Assembly (NCBI RefSeq): GCF_003286415.2 | Contig: NZ_CP043450.1 | Location: forward strand, 186,001-250,000 | Reading direction: 5' to 3' | Length of the DNA: 64,000 nt | From: Mucilaginibacter rubeus | Lineage (GTDB): Bacteria > Bacteroidota > Bacteroidia > Sphingobacteriales > Sphingobacteriaceae | Part shown: in pieces, positions 24,709-33,969 of the stretch | Layout: each line of letters starts with the position of its first letter | Numbering within the stretch: the stretch's first letter is position 1 | Notes under the pieces: model-generated | What the model was told of the DNA's origin: nothing | The model's input: the letters and a program-made list of their open reading frames with translations, nothing else | The model's database searches: none | Translations under genes and position numbers: made by a program

Positions 24709-25466
24709 CCATAACATTCTTAGGAACCGGAACATCGCAGGGCGTACCTGTTATAGCGTGTAACTGTGAGGTATGCCTCTCTACAGATAAGCATGATAAG
24801 CGCCTGCGCAGCTCTATTTTAATTGAAGCCGAAGACAAGGTTATTTCAATTGATTCGGGGCCCGATCTCAGGTACCAGATGCTCCGCGCTAATGTACAAC
24901 GGTTGGATGCCATAGTTTTTACCCATGAGCACAAAGACCATGTTGCCGGTATGGATGATATCCGGGCGTTTAATTACAAACAGAATGCGCCAATTGATAT
25001 TTACGCGGATGAACGGGTTCAAAAAGCTTTGGCGCGTGAATTTCCCTATATTTTTGACGGCACAGGTTATCCTGGCATTCCGCAGGTAAAAATGCATACC
25101 ATCGCGCTTAAGCCGTTTAGGATAGGTAACGTTGAGCTTATCCCTATCGAGGTATTCCATTACAAGCTTCCTATAAAAGGTTTCAGGATCAAAGATTTTA
25201 CGTATCTCACCGACGCCAAAACCATTCCAGATGCCGAAAAGGAAAAAATACGGGGCACAAAAACGCTGGTGATAAACGCCCTGCAAAAGGAAACCCATAT
25301 CTCGCATTTTACACTTAGTGAGGCCATTGCTTTTGCCAATGATATAGGGGCGGAAACCACCTATTTTACGCACATCAGCCACAGGCTGGGCAAACATGCC
25401 GATGTTTCTAAAGAACTACCTGCGGGTATCGAACTGGCTTATGACGGGTTAAAATTGACTTTTTAA
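24705..25466 (+). CDS. Metallo-beta-lactamase-fold hydrolase (PhnP-like)
   Basis: This 253-residue protein has the zinc-binding motif THEHKDHVAG near residue 75, the PhnP-like TFLGTGTSQGVPVIAC N-terminus, a VEVFHYK-type histidine near 150 and a final YFTHISHRLGKHADV. The CNCEVCLSTD cysteines near the N-terminus are typical of this branch. It probably hydrolyses phosphodiester bonds, as PhnP does with cyclic phosphates; the substrate here is unknown. The GTG start overlaps the preceding gene by 4 bp. Confidence 0.9.
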   Translation: MTITFLGTGTSQGVPVIACNCEVCLSTDKHDKRLRSSILIEAEDKVISIDSGPDLRYQMLRANVQRLDAIVFTHEHKDHVAGMDDIRAFNYKQNAPIDIYADERVQKALAREFPYIFDGTGYPGIPQVKMHTIALKPFRIGNVELIPIEVFHYKLPIKGFRIKDFTYLTDAKTIPDAEKEKIRGTKTLVINALQKETHISHFTLSEAIAFANDIGAETTYFTHISHRLGKHADVSKELPAGIELAYDGLKLTF

Positions 25467-25538
25467 CATCGACATAAAACCACCGCCTCTTTTTCTTCGT
25501 AGTTATGAAAATAAAATAGCCCCTAATTTTATTTCTAT

Positions 25539-25979
25539 ATGGAATATCTTGTATTTATTAGCACCTCTAAAAAGCTAATGAGCGATGCTGAACTATTGGA
25601 CCTGCTGCAATCGGCCAGGTCAAAAAACTCCGAAAACAACATTACCGGAATGCTTCTTTATGGCGAGGGCACCTTTTTGCAGGTTCTTGAAGGTGAAAAG
25701 GACGATCTGCACAGGGTTTATAACGCCATTCAGGCCGATTCCAGGCACCGCAACATAATTATGATGATCAGTGGGATACTTAATGAACGGATTTTTCCAA
25801 AATGGTCAATGTCTTTCGCGTCAGTAAATGGGGATGTGCTTGAAGTGGTTGAGGGTTATTTAAACCCGGCAAAGATGAGCTTTGCGGCTGATGTTAATAA
25901 CCACCCAACGGTTAATATGGTAAAAACCTTTGCAGAAAGTAACAGACTTACAATACCCGTTTTTACCCTGTTTAATTAG
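25539..25979 (+). CDS. BLUF-domain protein with Phe in place of the photoactive Tyr
   Basis: This 146-residue protein is a single BLUF (FAD-binding blue-light sensor) domain plus a short C-terminal helix, like the PixD class. Aligned by eye without gaps to Slr1694/PixD, it keeps the flavin-contacting Asn30, Gln48 (FLQVLEG), Trp89 and Met91. Residue 6, which should be Tyr (Tyr8 in PixD), is Phe, encoded by TTT in LVFIST. In known BLUF proteins loss of this Tyr abolishes the normal red-shifted photocycle. The next gene is a paralogue that keeps Tyr. There is no output domain. Confidence 0.9.
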   Translation: MEYLVFISTSKKLMSDAELLDLLQSARSKNSENNITGMLLYGEGTFLQVLEGEKDDLHRVYNAIQADSRHRNIIMMISGILNERIFPKWSMSFASVNGDVLEVVEGYLNPAKMSFAADVNNHPTVNMVKTFAESNRLTIPVFTLFN

Positions 25980-26075
25980 TTATTTAGGTTAGAAACCGGA
26001 TTGCTACATTAATATTTTTGTGCTTTTTTGTATTAACTCTTCGTATATTGAGGAGGTAATATTGACCCTAATGTC

Positions 26076-26498
26076 ATGGAATATCTTGTTTATGTCAGCA
26101 CCGCTAAAAAATTCATGAGCGATGCAGAACTATTGGATCTGTTACAAGCGGCACGGATAAAAAATGCCGAACATAATGTGACAGGTATGCTCCTTTATAG
26201 TGAAGGGACTTTTATTCAAGCCCTTGAGGGTGAAAAAGAAAATCTTTACGCTATCTATAACGCTATTACGCTTGACTCCCGCCATCGTAATATTATCTTG
26301 ATGGTATCCGGGAGTGTTGAAGAAAGGATTTTCCCTAATTGGTCTATGGGTTTTGCTTCAGTAAATGCGGATGTACTGGAATTAATAGAAGGCTATCTAA
26401 ATCCATCAAACAAAAATTTCATTGGCGATAGTAATCATGCTACCATTTTGATGCTCAAAACTTTTGTGAAAATCAACAAGTTATCCCTGTCATTTTAA
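26076..26498 (+). CDS. BLUF-domain blue-light sensor
   Basis: This 140-residue PixD-like BLUF protein is a tandem paralogue of the preceding gene. All key residues are present: Tyr6 (LVYVST), Asn30, Gln48 (FIQALEG), Trp89 and Met91. It should bind flavin and show a normal photocycle. The gap before it holds a good -7 box (TATTTTTG at 26013-26020), so it may be transcribed separately. It has no attached effector domain; partner proteins or homo- or hetero-oligomers with its neighbour are the likely output route. Confidence 0.92.
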   Translation: MEYLVYVSTAKKFMSDAELLDLLQAARIKNAEHNVTGMLLYSEGTFIQALEGEKENLYAIYNAITLDSRHRNIILMVSGSVEERIFPNWSMGFASVNADVLELIEGYLNPSNKNFIGDSNHATILMLKTFVKINKLSLSF

Positions 26499-26632
26499 AA
26501 AATAATTGTTTAAACCAGTGCCTATTTATGTTGCAGTTCACTTATCCCTTTAGATGCTTCGGCCTTGGTTAATGATCCGTTAGGTTCTTAGCCGGCTTCA
26601 TCAGTGTTATATGCATGAATGTCTGTAGGAAC

Positions 26633-27100
26633 TTATAACTCAATAAAGCTTACCCTGTCAATAGTCCCCTTATATTGTTTTAAATGGCCTTTGTCGCTCA
26701 CGTCAACCACGCCACGAATGGTTACCTTACGTTTATTCATTTGGGTAAACTGCCCATCATTATAGGTAAACAAGCCAATATGTGTACCAGGCAAATAAAG
26801 CGGACAATCCTGACTGAAATCAATCCATAAAGCATTGTGCAGATCGTGATTTGAAAAAAGACTGTCGTTAAAAAGCGCCGACTGCTCATTTCCTTCTTTG
26901 TATTTGCCACTCACCTCAACATATTGCTTGTCATATTTTTCGATATGATTGACCAGTTCGGTAAATGAAATCTTCTTGTAATCTTTGGAGATATTGCAAT
27001 CGCTTTGAAAGATCTTTTTTTGTTTGGCGCATGCTCCAAGCAAAATGAGCAACGGAAAAATCCGGAGCAGATTTTTGATATGGATAAACGCCGCAGTCAT
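26633..27100 (-). CDS. Hypothetical lipoprotein
   Basis: This 155-residue protein has a lipoprotein signal (LLILLGAC, Cys near 24). The mature part is a single small, probably beta-rich domain with VEVSGKYKEGNEQSALF and KVTIRGVVDVSDKGHL. The fold resembles small OB-like lipoproteins, but I do not recognise the family. The region 26499-26632 before it on the plus strand has no gene I can support. Confidence 0.72.
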   Translation of the reverse strand: MTAAFIHIKNLLRIFPLLILLGACAKQKKIFQSDCNISKDYKKISFTELVNHIEKYDKQYVEVSGKYKEGNEQSALFNDSLFSNHDLHNALWIDFSQDCPLYLPGTHIGLFTYNDGQFTQMNKRKVTIRGVVDVSDKGHLKQYKGTIDRVSFIEL

Positions 27101-27286
27101 ATAAATCAGGAATGTTTAAGATAGCGAAAATATCTGTCACTAAACCTTATAACAGATATTTTACAGCGAGGTTACAGATACGGTGACTAATTAGGAATTT
27201 ATCTTTGCTAAAACGTTTCGGCATCTTGCTTATTAGCTTTATGCTGTTATTTTTGTATATCAACATTAACCTGAATTAAACCTCCC

Positions 27287-28861
27287 ATGAAATTAAAACT
27301 GATAGGCTCCTTACTCCTGTTAGCGTGTCTTGGTGCGCAAGCTCAGCAAAAAGTTATTCCGTTGTATCCCGGTGCGGCCCCCGGTTCTGAAAGCTGGAAC
27401 TGGAACGAAGCCGAAAGCGAAAACAATGCTTTTAACACCAAAGTAGTTTACAACGTTACACGTCCCTCATTAAGCGTTTTCCTGCCTGATTCAGCTATTG
27501 CCACGGGTACGGCCGTAGTTATTTGTCCGGGCGGCGGTTTTCATACCCTTTCTATCAACAGCGAGGGGTATGACGTAGCTAAATGGCTCAACAAACAGGG
27601 GGTGGCCTGTTTTGTACTCAAATACCGACTGGCACACAGTTTAACCAATGATCCGGTAAAAGAGCTGATGAGCAAAATGAGCCAGAAAGATTTTCCTAAA
27701 CAGGTAGCGCCAATTATCCCTCTGGCCGTAGCTGACTCGCGCACGGCTCTTGCCTATGTACGTGAACATGCTGCCGAATATCATGTTTCGCCGAAGCGCA
27801 TCGGGATCATGGGCTTTTCGGCAGGAGGTACATTGGCTGGTGCAGCCGCATTTAATTATACGGCCGCTAATAAACCCGATTTTGACGCGCCTATTTACGC
27901 TTACGTACCGCCCGAATTGCTTTCACAAATTCCTGATGACGCGCCGCCAATGTTCATTGCCGCCGCTACTGATGATCAACTTGGCCTTGCACCGCATAGT
28001 GTTGAGCTTTACAGCAAATGGCTGGCATCAAAACACAGCGCCGAATTGCATATGTACCAAAAAGGCGGTCATGGTTTTGGCATGCGCAAACAAAATCTGC
28101 CTACCGACAACTGGATAGAACGTTTTAACGACTGGCTGGAACTAAACGGTTTACTGAAACCGGTTGACCCTAAGATAAAATCGGTGAAAGAGAGGAACGA
28201 ACAGTGGGAAGCCTACCACAAGCAATGGGAAGACGCTTTTCATAAAGACTGGGCAAATATGGGTCGTTACAAAGCCGATAATGACAAAATAAAAGCATCG
28301 GCCCCAAACCCTAAAAGTGTAGTTTATATGGGCGATTCCATTACCGATTTCTGGCTCAACAGGGATTCGACCTTTTGGAGCGGCAAGCCATATTATAATC
28401 GTGGCATCAGCGGCCAAACCACTACCCAAATGCTGGTACGTTTCCGTGAAGATGTAATTGACCTGAAACCCGGCGCGGTAGTGATCCTGGCGGGTGTTAA
28501 TGATATAGCCCAAAATAACGGCCCTATAGCTATTGAAGATATTTTTGGCAATATTCAATCCATGGCCTTGCTGGCCAAAGCTGCCAATATTAAAGTGGTG
28601 ATTTGTTCGGTATTACCTGCTTATGCTTTCCCATGGCGTCCGGGTATGGAGCCTGCCCAAAAAGTTATCCAGCTTAATAGCATGCTTAAAGCATTTGCCG
28701 ATGCCCAGAAAATGGTTTATGTAGATTACCACCGCGCCATGGCCGACGAGCGTAAAGGCCTGCCAAAAAATCTTGCCGCCGATGGTGTACATCCTACTTT
28801 AGAGGGCTACCGGATAATGGGGCCGTTGGTAGAGAAAGGGATAGCAGAGGCTCTGAAATAA
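27287..28861 (+). CDS. Secreted two-domain esterase: alpha/beta hydrolase plus SGNH hydrolase
   Basis: This 524-residue exported protein (signal about 1-19) fuses two esterase folds. Residues about 20-290 form an acetyl-xylan-esterase-like alpha/beta hydrolase: an oxyanion PGGGFH near 81, nucleophile elbow GFSAGG (Ser178), Asp near 229 and His near 262 (GGHGFGM). Residues about 340-524 form a GDSL/SGNH hydrolase with GDS (Ser351), GVNDI and the C-terminal DGVHP His. The likely role is deacetylation of plant polysaccharides. A good promoter precedes it: TTG at 27226, 19 bp, then TATTTTTG at 27248-27255. Confidence 0.9.
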   Translation: MKLKLIGSLLLLACLGAQAQQKVIPLYPGAAPGSESWNWNEAESENNAFNTKVVYNVTRPSLSVFLPDSAIATGTAVVICPGGGFHTLSINSEGYDVAKWLNKQGVACFVLKYRLAHSLTNDPVKELMSKMSQKDFPKQVAPIIPLAVADSRTALAYVREHAAEYHVSPKRIGIMGFSAGGTLAGAAAFNYTAANKPDFDAPIYAYVPPELLSQIPDDAPPMFIAAATDDQLGLAPHSVELYSKWLASKHSAELHMYQKGGHGFGMRKQNLPTDNWIERFNDWLELNGLLKPVDPKIKSVKERNEQWEAYHKQWEDAFHKDWANMGRYKADNDKIKASAPNPKSVVYMGDSITDFWLNRDSTFWSGKPYYNRGISGQTTTQMLVRFREDVIDLKPGAVVILAGVNDIAQNNGPIAIEDIFGNIQSMALLAKAANIKVVICSVLPAYAFPWRPGMEPAQKVIQLNSMLKAFADAQKMVYVDYHRAMADERKGLPKNLAADGVHPTLEGYRIMGPLVEKGIAEALK

Positions 28862-28919
28862 CTTCAGTTAAATCTCTCATGAATGAGGCGCAATCAAGCA
28901 GAAAGCAAGGGCAGGTGCG

Positions 28920-29029
28920 ATTCCCCTCTCGAGAGGGGGTGTAGGGGTGTGTTCTTTCTTCGATAAGTCAATCGTAGAACATACCCCTGCTTGCGCTCAT
29001 ACCGCCGCGCCCCCTCTCAAGAGGGGAAT
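28920..29029. repeat. Interspersed CCCCTC/GAGGGG inverted repeat, copy 1
   Basis: The element opens ATTCCCCTCTCGAGAGGGGG and closes CCCCCTCTCAAGAGGGGAATT; an inner GTTCT...AGAAC pair lies near its centre. It sits between convergent genes and may also serve as a bidirectional hairpin. A related element is at 33970-34087. Confidence 0.75.
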
Positions 29030-29073
29030 TTTGCCGGCTTCGCATTTTGCTATTACCACCCTTTGTTAAAGGC

Positions 29074-30048
29074 TTACTTATTCAACTCCCTCAATACATT
29101 CCTGATAAAGATGCCGGCCGGGGTTAGGTTGGCTTTTGTCCAGCCACCTTGTATGGGGGCATTGTTTTGCAGCAGGGCGGTGGTTTCGTGTTTATCGGTG
29201 ATATTCCAGTTAGTCCAGCTTAGTTTATTGTCTTCGGTCCATTTAAGCCAGGCTTGAGTTTTTTGCAGATTAAATTCACCGTCGCCGCTGGCTTCGCCAA
29301 CGCCCCATTCGGTAACAATCAACGGTAGTTTCATGGCGATAGCCTTGTCAGCTTTTGCCCGTAAAGCATCCTGATGATACGGGTCGCTGGCATAAAAGTG
29401 GAAAGAATAGGCTATATTACTGTAGCCCTTTATCGGATCGGCAGCGGCAATATCTACATCCTGGTCCCAGTGCGGACTGCCCACTACTATGATATTACTC
29501 TTATCGTATTTGCGGATGACTGGGATGATTTGCAGCGCATAATCCTTAACCGTTTTCCAGTCGGTTTTTTCAGGTTCGTTCCAGATTTCGTAGATCACGT
29601 TAGGTATACCGACATATTTCTTAGCCATCTGCCTGAAAAAATCTTTCGACTCGCTCACATGCAGGTTTGAGTTATGATCGTGCCAGTCTATCAGCACATA
29701 AATACCGCTCCTTATCGCCTGGTCAACTACACTTACAATCAGGTCTTTTTGCTCTTCAGGTTGTTGCAGATAGCCGCCATCGGGCTGCACACCCATTGCG
29801 GCCCGGATAATGGATGCTTTAAAATCGTCGGCTAACCAGCTTACTACGCCCGGATTAAAATACTTACGCCCCTGCCAAAGCGACCATGAAAAGCTGATCC
29901 CCCTTAATTGAGGGGCAACACCATGTTCGTTTACAAGTTTGCCATTCTCTACCTTTAGCTTACCGTTTTGGGCAACAGGTGTTTGGGCCGATACAGACCA
30001 GCTAAAGGCAACTGACAATAATAGCGCTATAAGGATTTTCATTCGCAA
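29074..30048 (-). CDS. Secreted endoglucanase-like glycoside hydrolase family 5
   Basis: This 324-residue secreted enzyme has a signal peptide (ending SVSAQ near 22) and a single GH5 (beta/alpha)8 barrel. The family signature VIYEIWNEPE holds the acid/base Glu near 158. The nucleophile Glu is in IVTEWGVGE near 247, and DWHDHNS and SFHFYA are typical GH5 strands. It probably cuts beta-1,4-glucan or a related plant polymer. The start could also be the Met at residue 3. It converges with the esterase gene and is read away from the pyrophosphatase gene. Confidence 0.93.
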   Translation of the reverse strand: MRMKILIALLLSVAFSWSVSAQTPVAQNGKLKVENGKLVNEHGVAPQLRGISFSWSLWQGRKYFNPGVVSWLADDFKASIIRAAMGVQPDGGYLQQPEEQKDLIVSVVDQAIRSGIYVLIDWHDHNSNLHVSESKDFFRQMAKKYVGIPNVIYEIWNEPEKTDWKTVKDYALQIIPVIRKYDKSNIIVVGSPHWDQDVDIAAADPIKGYSNIAYSFHFYASDPYHQDALRAKADKAIAMKLPLIVTEWGVGEASGDGEFNLQKTQAWLKWTEDNKLSWTNWNITDKHETTALLQNNAPIQGGWTKANLTPAGIFIRNVLRELNK

Positions 30049-30201
30049 TTAAATTAAGAGGAAAGTAATTTATAGCTACGTTGCTGCTTTTATAGCAAGA
30101 TGTAAAAATTTGATTAGATAATGCTAAAAACAGCCAAAGTTTACCGGTTGTTTTTATTCAGGTAACGCGGTATGGCTACATTCGCGCATCATTGTTTCAG
30201 C

Positions 30202-31467
30202 ATGAAAAAGTACAGTATTCTTTTAGTTTTCCTATTACTGGTTAGCGCCGCTTTCGCGCAGGATACCACGCAAAAAATAATCCCCAACCGTAAAAACAGC
30301 ATTGCTCAACAGAAAAAGCCTTACGTTATCCTGATTTCGGCAGATGGCTTCAGGTATGATTATGCTAAAAGATACAACGCGCAGCATTTACTTGGTTTAA
30401 GCGCCAAAGGCGTACAGGCCGAATCTATGATCCCTTCATATCCTTCGGTAACTTTCCCTAATCACTATGCTTTAGTAAGTGGCTTATATCCATCGCACTC
30501 TGGTTTGGTTAATAACTCCTTTTATGATCGTGCGCGTGACGACAGTTATTCCATGGGCAATAAGCAAAAGGTAAAGGACAGCAGCTGGTATTTTGGTTCG
30601 CCACTTTGGGTTTTGGCCGAGCAGCAAAAAATGGTTTCGGCAAGTTTTTACTGGGTGGCTTCGGAGGCGGCCATACAGGGCATTAACCCTACTTACTATT
30701 ATGTTTATAATGATAAGATAGACATTCATGACCGGATCAGTGCCGTGGTAAACTGGCTGAAGCTTCCTGAAGATAAACGCCCGCACCTGATCACATTTTA
30801 CTTTCCACAGGTTGACCACGCGGGCCATACCTTTGGCCCTGATGCTTCGGAAACCGAGCATGAGGTACATTTTGTTGATTCGGCAGTTAATGAGCTGAAC
30901 AAGGCTGTAAAAACTACCGGCGTTGATGTTAACTTCATTTTTGTATCAGACCACGGTATGACCAAAATTGACCGTGAGCATACTATGGGCATTCCCGCTG
31001 CCATTGACACGGCTAAATTCAAGATCTCCGGCGACGGTATACTGGTTGAATTGTATGCCAAAGATAAAGCGGCTATCCAGCCAACTTATGATCGCCTTAA
31101 AGCTGAAGCGAAGGATTACGATGTATATCTGAAAGCCAATATGCCGGCTAACATGCACTATAGTACTGCCGACGATTGGCATAACCGCATAGGCGATATT
31201 TTGCTGATTCCGCATTATCCCCTGATTTTTAATTTATGGAACAATAAAAAAATAAATATCGGCTGGCATGGTTATGATCCATACGCTGTAAAAGATATGC
31301 ACGCTACCTTCCTGACTTGGGGGCCGGCCTTTAAAACAGGCAAACAAGTACCTTCTTTTAAAAATGTTGATGTTTTTAATTTAGTAAATCGGATATTGGG
31401 GCTTAAATACAATGGTAAGGTTGATGGCACCGATCAACTTGCCGATGAGATCCTCATTAAAAAATAA
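30202..31467 (+). CDS. Secreted ectonucleotide pyrophosphatase/phosphodiesterase
   Basis: This 421-residue protein has a signal peptide ending AAFAQ and the alkaline-phosphatase-superfamily NPP fold. The metal site and nucleophile are visible as ADGFRYD (Asp48), SVTFPNH (Thr84 nucleophile and Asn87), PQVDHAGHTFGP, FVSDHGM and the C-terminal GWHGYD. It hydrolyses phosphodiester bonds of nucleotides or lipids outside the cytoplasm. The start at MKKYSIL gives a canonical signal peptide; the frame extends ten codons upstream. The next gene begins 9 bp later and is probably cotranscribed. Confidence 0.92.
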   Translation: MKKYSILLVFLLLVSAAFAQDTTQKIIPNRKNSIAQQKKPYVILISADGFRYDYAKRYNAQHLLGLSAKGVQAESMIPSYPSVTFPNHYALVSGLYPSHSGLVNNSFYDRARDDSYSMGNKQKVKDSSWYFGSPLWVLAEQQKMVSASFYWVASEAAIQGINPTYYYVYNDKIDIHDRISAVVNWLKLPEDKRPHLITFYFPQVDHAGHTFGPDASETEHEVHFVDSAVNELNKAVKTTGVDVNFIFVSDHGMTKIDREHTMGIPAAIDTAKFKISGDGILVELYAKDKAAIQPTYDRLKAEAKDYDVYLKANMPANMHYSTADDWHNRIGDILLIPHYPLIFNLWNNKKINIGWHGYDPYAVKDMHATFLTWGPAFKTGKQVPSFKNVDVFNLVNRILGLKYNGKVDGTDQLADEILIKK

Positions 31468-31476
31468 AAACATCCT

Positions 31477-31980
31477 ATGAAAAAAGTATTCAGGCTCCTG
31501 ATCATCATATTGTCGCCACTGGCTTTACACGCGCAAAACCCGGCTGTAGTAAAACAACAGGCTACCTTAATGGCCCAAAGCATGACCAAAGGCGATTACA
31601 AAGGCATCGTTAATTACACTTATCCTAAAGCGGTGCAAATGGCCGGTGGTAAAGAAAAAATGACAGCCATGATGGGCGCAGCCATGCAGCAGATGAAAGC
31701 CGCTGGTATAAACTTTGAAAGTATTACCGTAGGCGACCCCGGCAAGTTTTACAAGGCCGGTACCGAAACCCATTGCCTGCTGCCGGAAACCATCGTTATG
31801 TCAAGCCCTAAAGGCAGGGTAGCTATGCATAGCTACCTGTTGGCGGTTAGCGGCGATGGTGGTAAAAGCTGGTCGTTCCTGGATATGAACAACTCTACCG
31901 CCGATAAGGTGAAGCAACTGATCCCAAACTTTAACCCGGCTTTAAAAATTCCGCCTGCTACTACCGAGCCATTACAATAA
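31477..31980 (+). CDS. Secreted hypothetical protein
   Basis: This 167-residue protein has a clear signal peptide (MKKVFRLLIIILSPLALHAQ) and a small mature domain that may be NTF2-like. The family is not firmly recognised. It follows the pyrophosphatase by 9 bp, so it is likely in the same transcript. Its stop codon overlaps the 3' end of the convergent DUF72 gene by 9 bp. Confidence 0.8.
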   Translation: MKKVFRLLIIILSPLALHAQNPAVVKQQATLMAQSMTKGDYKGIVNYTYPKAVQMAGGKEKMTAMMGAAMQQMKAAGINFESITVGDPGKFYKAGTETHCLLPETIVMSSPKGRVAMHSYLLAVSGDGGKSWSFLDMNNSTADKVKQLIPNFNPALKIPPATTEPLQ

Positions 31981-32907
31981 GAGCGAGGTTTGTGCGGTTG
32001 GCTTATCGTCGCGTTGGATAAACGTTGGGCGCATTAGCTGCGTGCCCAGCGCTTTGTTTAATTCTTCAACTACGTAATCGGCCAGTTCGGGCGAGTAACG
32101 CTCATCGTGCTGGTGCATAAAAAACCATACCGATTTAAGTCCCTGATCTTTCCAGTTTTTAATCCTTTCAACCCACTCGTCAACGCGGGCGTAATCGGTA
32201 GGATGGAGGCTGTTACCTACAAAGCGGATAAAGGCATGCGGTGTGGGCAAAGCCATGTGCACTACATCGCGTCTGCCGCTGGCATCAGTTATAATTGAAC
32301 CAATATTGAGTTCGCGGAAGAGGTTAAATACCCTGTCGCGGTTTTCGGCAACGGCAAACCAGTCTTTATGGCGTAGCTCAACAAATACCGGGATATCTTT
32401 CGGCAATTGCTCCAGGTAGGCTTTAAGTTCCGGGAAGCTTTTAGGCGTATAGTTATCGCTCAGCTGTAAAAACAGCGGGCCAAGCTTTTCGCCGAAGGCT
32501 AAAATACCTTCATAGTAGGTAGTGGTAATATCATCGGCGTTTTTTAAACGGCGAATATGGCTGATACTTTGTGAAAATTTGGGGCAAAATTTAAAACCGG
32601 GGTTGCTATCGGCCTTGGTTTTCCATTTAGCAATAGTGTCGGTGCCGTAAACCTGGTAGAAGGTAGCGTTAAGCTCTATGCAATCAAAGTGCTTAACATA
32701 TTCGTCCAGGAAATTGGCGTCTTTGGTTTTTGGCGGATAGATCTTGCCGATCCATTCCTTGCGTCCCCATTTAGCACAGCCAACATGTACCTGCAGAGGT
32801 ACATCATTTTTGGCGGCTGCAAGCGTATCAACAGTAATCTGCGGATCTGCTGGCAGGGTAAAATCAACCCTTACTAATTCCTCATCTGTTACTCTACCAA
32901 ATTCCAT
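31972..32907 (-). CDS. DUF72 domain protein
   Basis: This 311-residue protein is of the YecE/DUF72 TIM-barrel-like family. Conserved marks are HVGCAKWGRKEWIGKIYP near 40, NATFYQVYGTDTIAKWK near 78, FCPKFSQSISH near 107 and the closing FFMHQHDE near 265. Function is unknown for the family. It converges with the upstream secreted-protein gene and overlaps it by 9 bp at the 3' ends. Confidence 0.9.
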   Translation of the reverse strand: MEFGRVTDEELVRVDFTLPADPQITVDTLAAAKNDVPLQVHVGCAKWGRKEWIGKIYPPKTKDANFLDEYVKHFDCIELNATFYQVYGTDTIAKWKTKADSNPGFKFCPKFSQSISHIRRLKNADDITTTYYEGILAFGEKLGPLFLQLSDNYTPKSFPELKAYLEQLPKDIPVFVELRHKDWFAVAENRDRVFNLFRELNIGSIITDASGRRDVVHMALPTPHAFIRFVGNSLHPTDYARVDEWVERIKNWKDQGLKSVWFFMHQHDERYSPELADYVVEELNKALGTQLMRPTFIQRDDKPTAQTSLLL

Positions 32908-32937
32908 TTGCTTTTTTTGTGGGAAAGATAGTGATTT

Positions 32938-33065
32938 GGTTGATTAGGTGAGTGGTTGATTGGGGGAATAGTTGATTAGGTTGAAAGCTCGCAAACAAGC
33001 ATTCCGCCTGTAACTACTCACTTAATCAACCCAGTCAACCACTCACCTAAAAATCAACCACTCAC
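32938..33065. repeat. Imperfect inverted repeat of TGGTTGATT words
   Basis: The left half is built from GGTGAGTGGTTGATT-like words and the right half from AATCAACC...ACCACTCACC words, so the ends are complementary. The element lies between two minus-strand genes and may be another mobile palindromic element. Nothing else is seen in this gap. Confidence 0.65.
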
Positions 33066-33069
33066 TAAA

Positions 33070-33831
33070 CTACAAGAACATCCCGCCCGAAGCTTCAATA
33101 CGCTGAGCGTTGATCCAGCGGGCATCTTCTGTACAAAGGAAGGCTACTACGCCTCCGATATCATCCGGCTGACCAACCCTGCCTAAAGCTGTTGATTTCG
33201 ACATCATTTCTTCCAAACCGGGGTGTGAGTCAAATGCCGCTTTGGTAAAATCGGTCTGGATGATACCCGGAGCCACAACGTTTGCGGCTATACCGCGACC
33301 GCCCAGTTCTTTTGCAAGGTATTTGGTAAATACTTCAATAGCGCCTTTCATGGATGCATAGGCAGCATAGCCGGGAGTTGAGAAACGAGCCAGTCCGGTC
33401 GAAAAATTGATGATGCGGCCGCCATCGGCAATTATAGGCAGGCTTTTCTGGGTTAAAAAGTAAACGCCTTTAAAATGCACATTAAACAGGTTGTCAAAAT
33501 CCTCTTCGGTGGTTTGTGCAAATGGCGAGGCCGCGTCAATACCCGCGTTGTTGATCAGAAAATCAAAAGTATCACGTCCCCATTTTTCATTTAGGGTTGA
33601 TTTTAGTGTTGTAATAAAAGCATCAAATGTTGATACAATACCGGTATCCAGCTGCAAAGCGGCAGCCTTTTGCCCCATCAATTCTATTTCGGCCACAACA
33701 GCTTCGGCTTCTTCTTTTTTGGTGCGGTAAGTAACTATAACGTCAATGCCTTTTTGGGCGATGTGTTTTGCGGCGTTTTTGCCCAGGCCTCGGCTACCGC
33801 CGGTTATTAATGCTATTTTGTTTGCTTTCAT
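33070..33831 (-). CDS. Short-chain dehydrogenase/reductase, FabG-like
   Basis: This 253-residue classical SDR is cytosolic. It has TGGSRGLG near 10, NNAG near 90, the catalytic Ser in INFSTG, the YASMKG pair (Tyr and Lys) near 155 and a PG motif (APGIIQT) near 187. It starts at MKANKIALITGG; a frame reaching 33870 adds a non-family N-terminus and is rejected. It differs clearly in sequence from the SDR at 1949. The substrate is unknown and no pathway context is visible. Confidence 0.9.
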   Translation of the reverse strand: MKANKIALITGGSRGLGKNAAKHIAQKGIDVIVTYRTKKEEAEAVVAEIELMGQKAAALQLDTGIVSTFDAFITTLKSTLNEKWGRDTFDFLINNAGIDAASPFAQTTEEDFDNLFNVHFKGVYFLTQKSLPIIADGGRIINFSTGLARFSTPGYAAYASMKGAIEVFTKYLAKELGGRGIAANVVAPGIIQTDFTKAAFDSHPGLEEMMSKSTALGRVGQPDDIGGVVAFLCTEDARWINAQRIEASGGMFL

Positions 33832-33969
33832 TATGGTGTGTTTTAATGTTTTAACAATACAAAGGTGCAATGGTTAGCTAATAAAATTATGGTGACTACT
33901 TCAGATTAAATGGTGATCATTTAAGTTTTTTAGTGGGGAGTACCAAAAAACAAAGTGAAGATATCGGAA

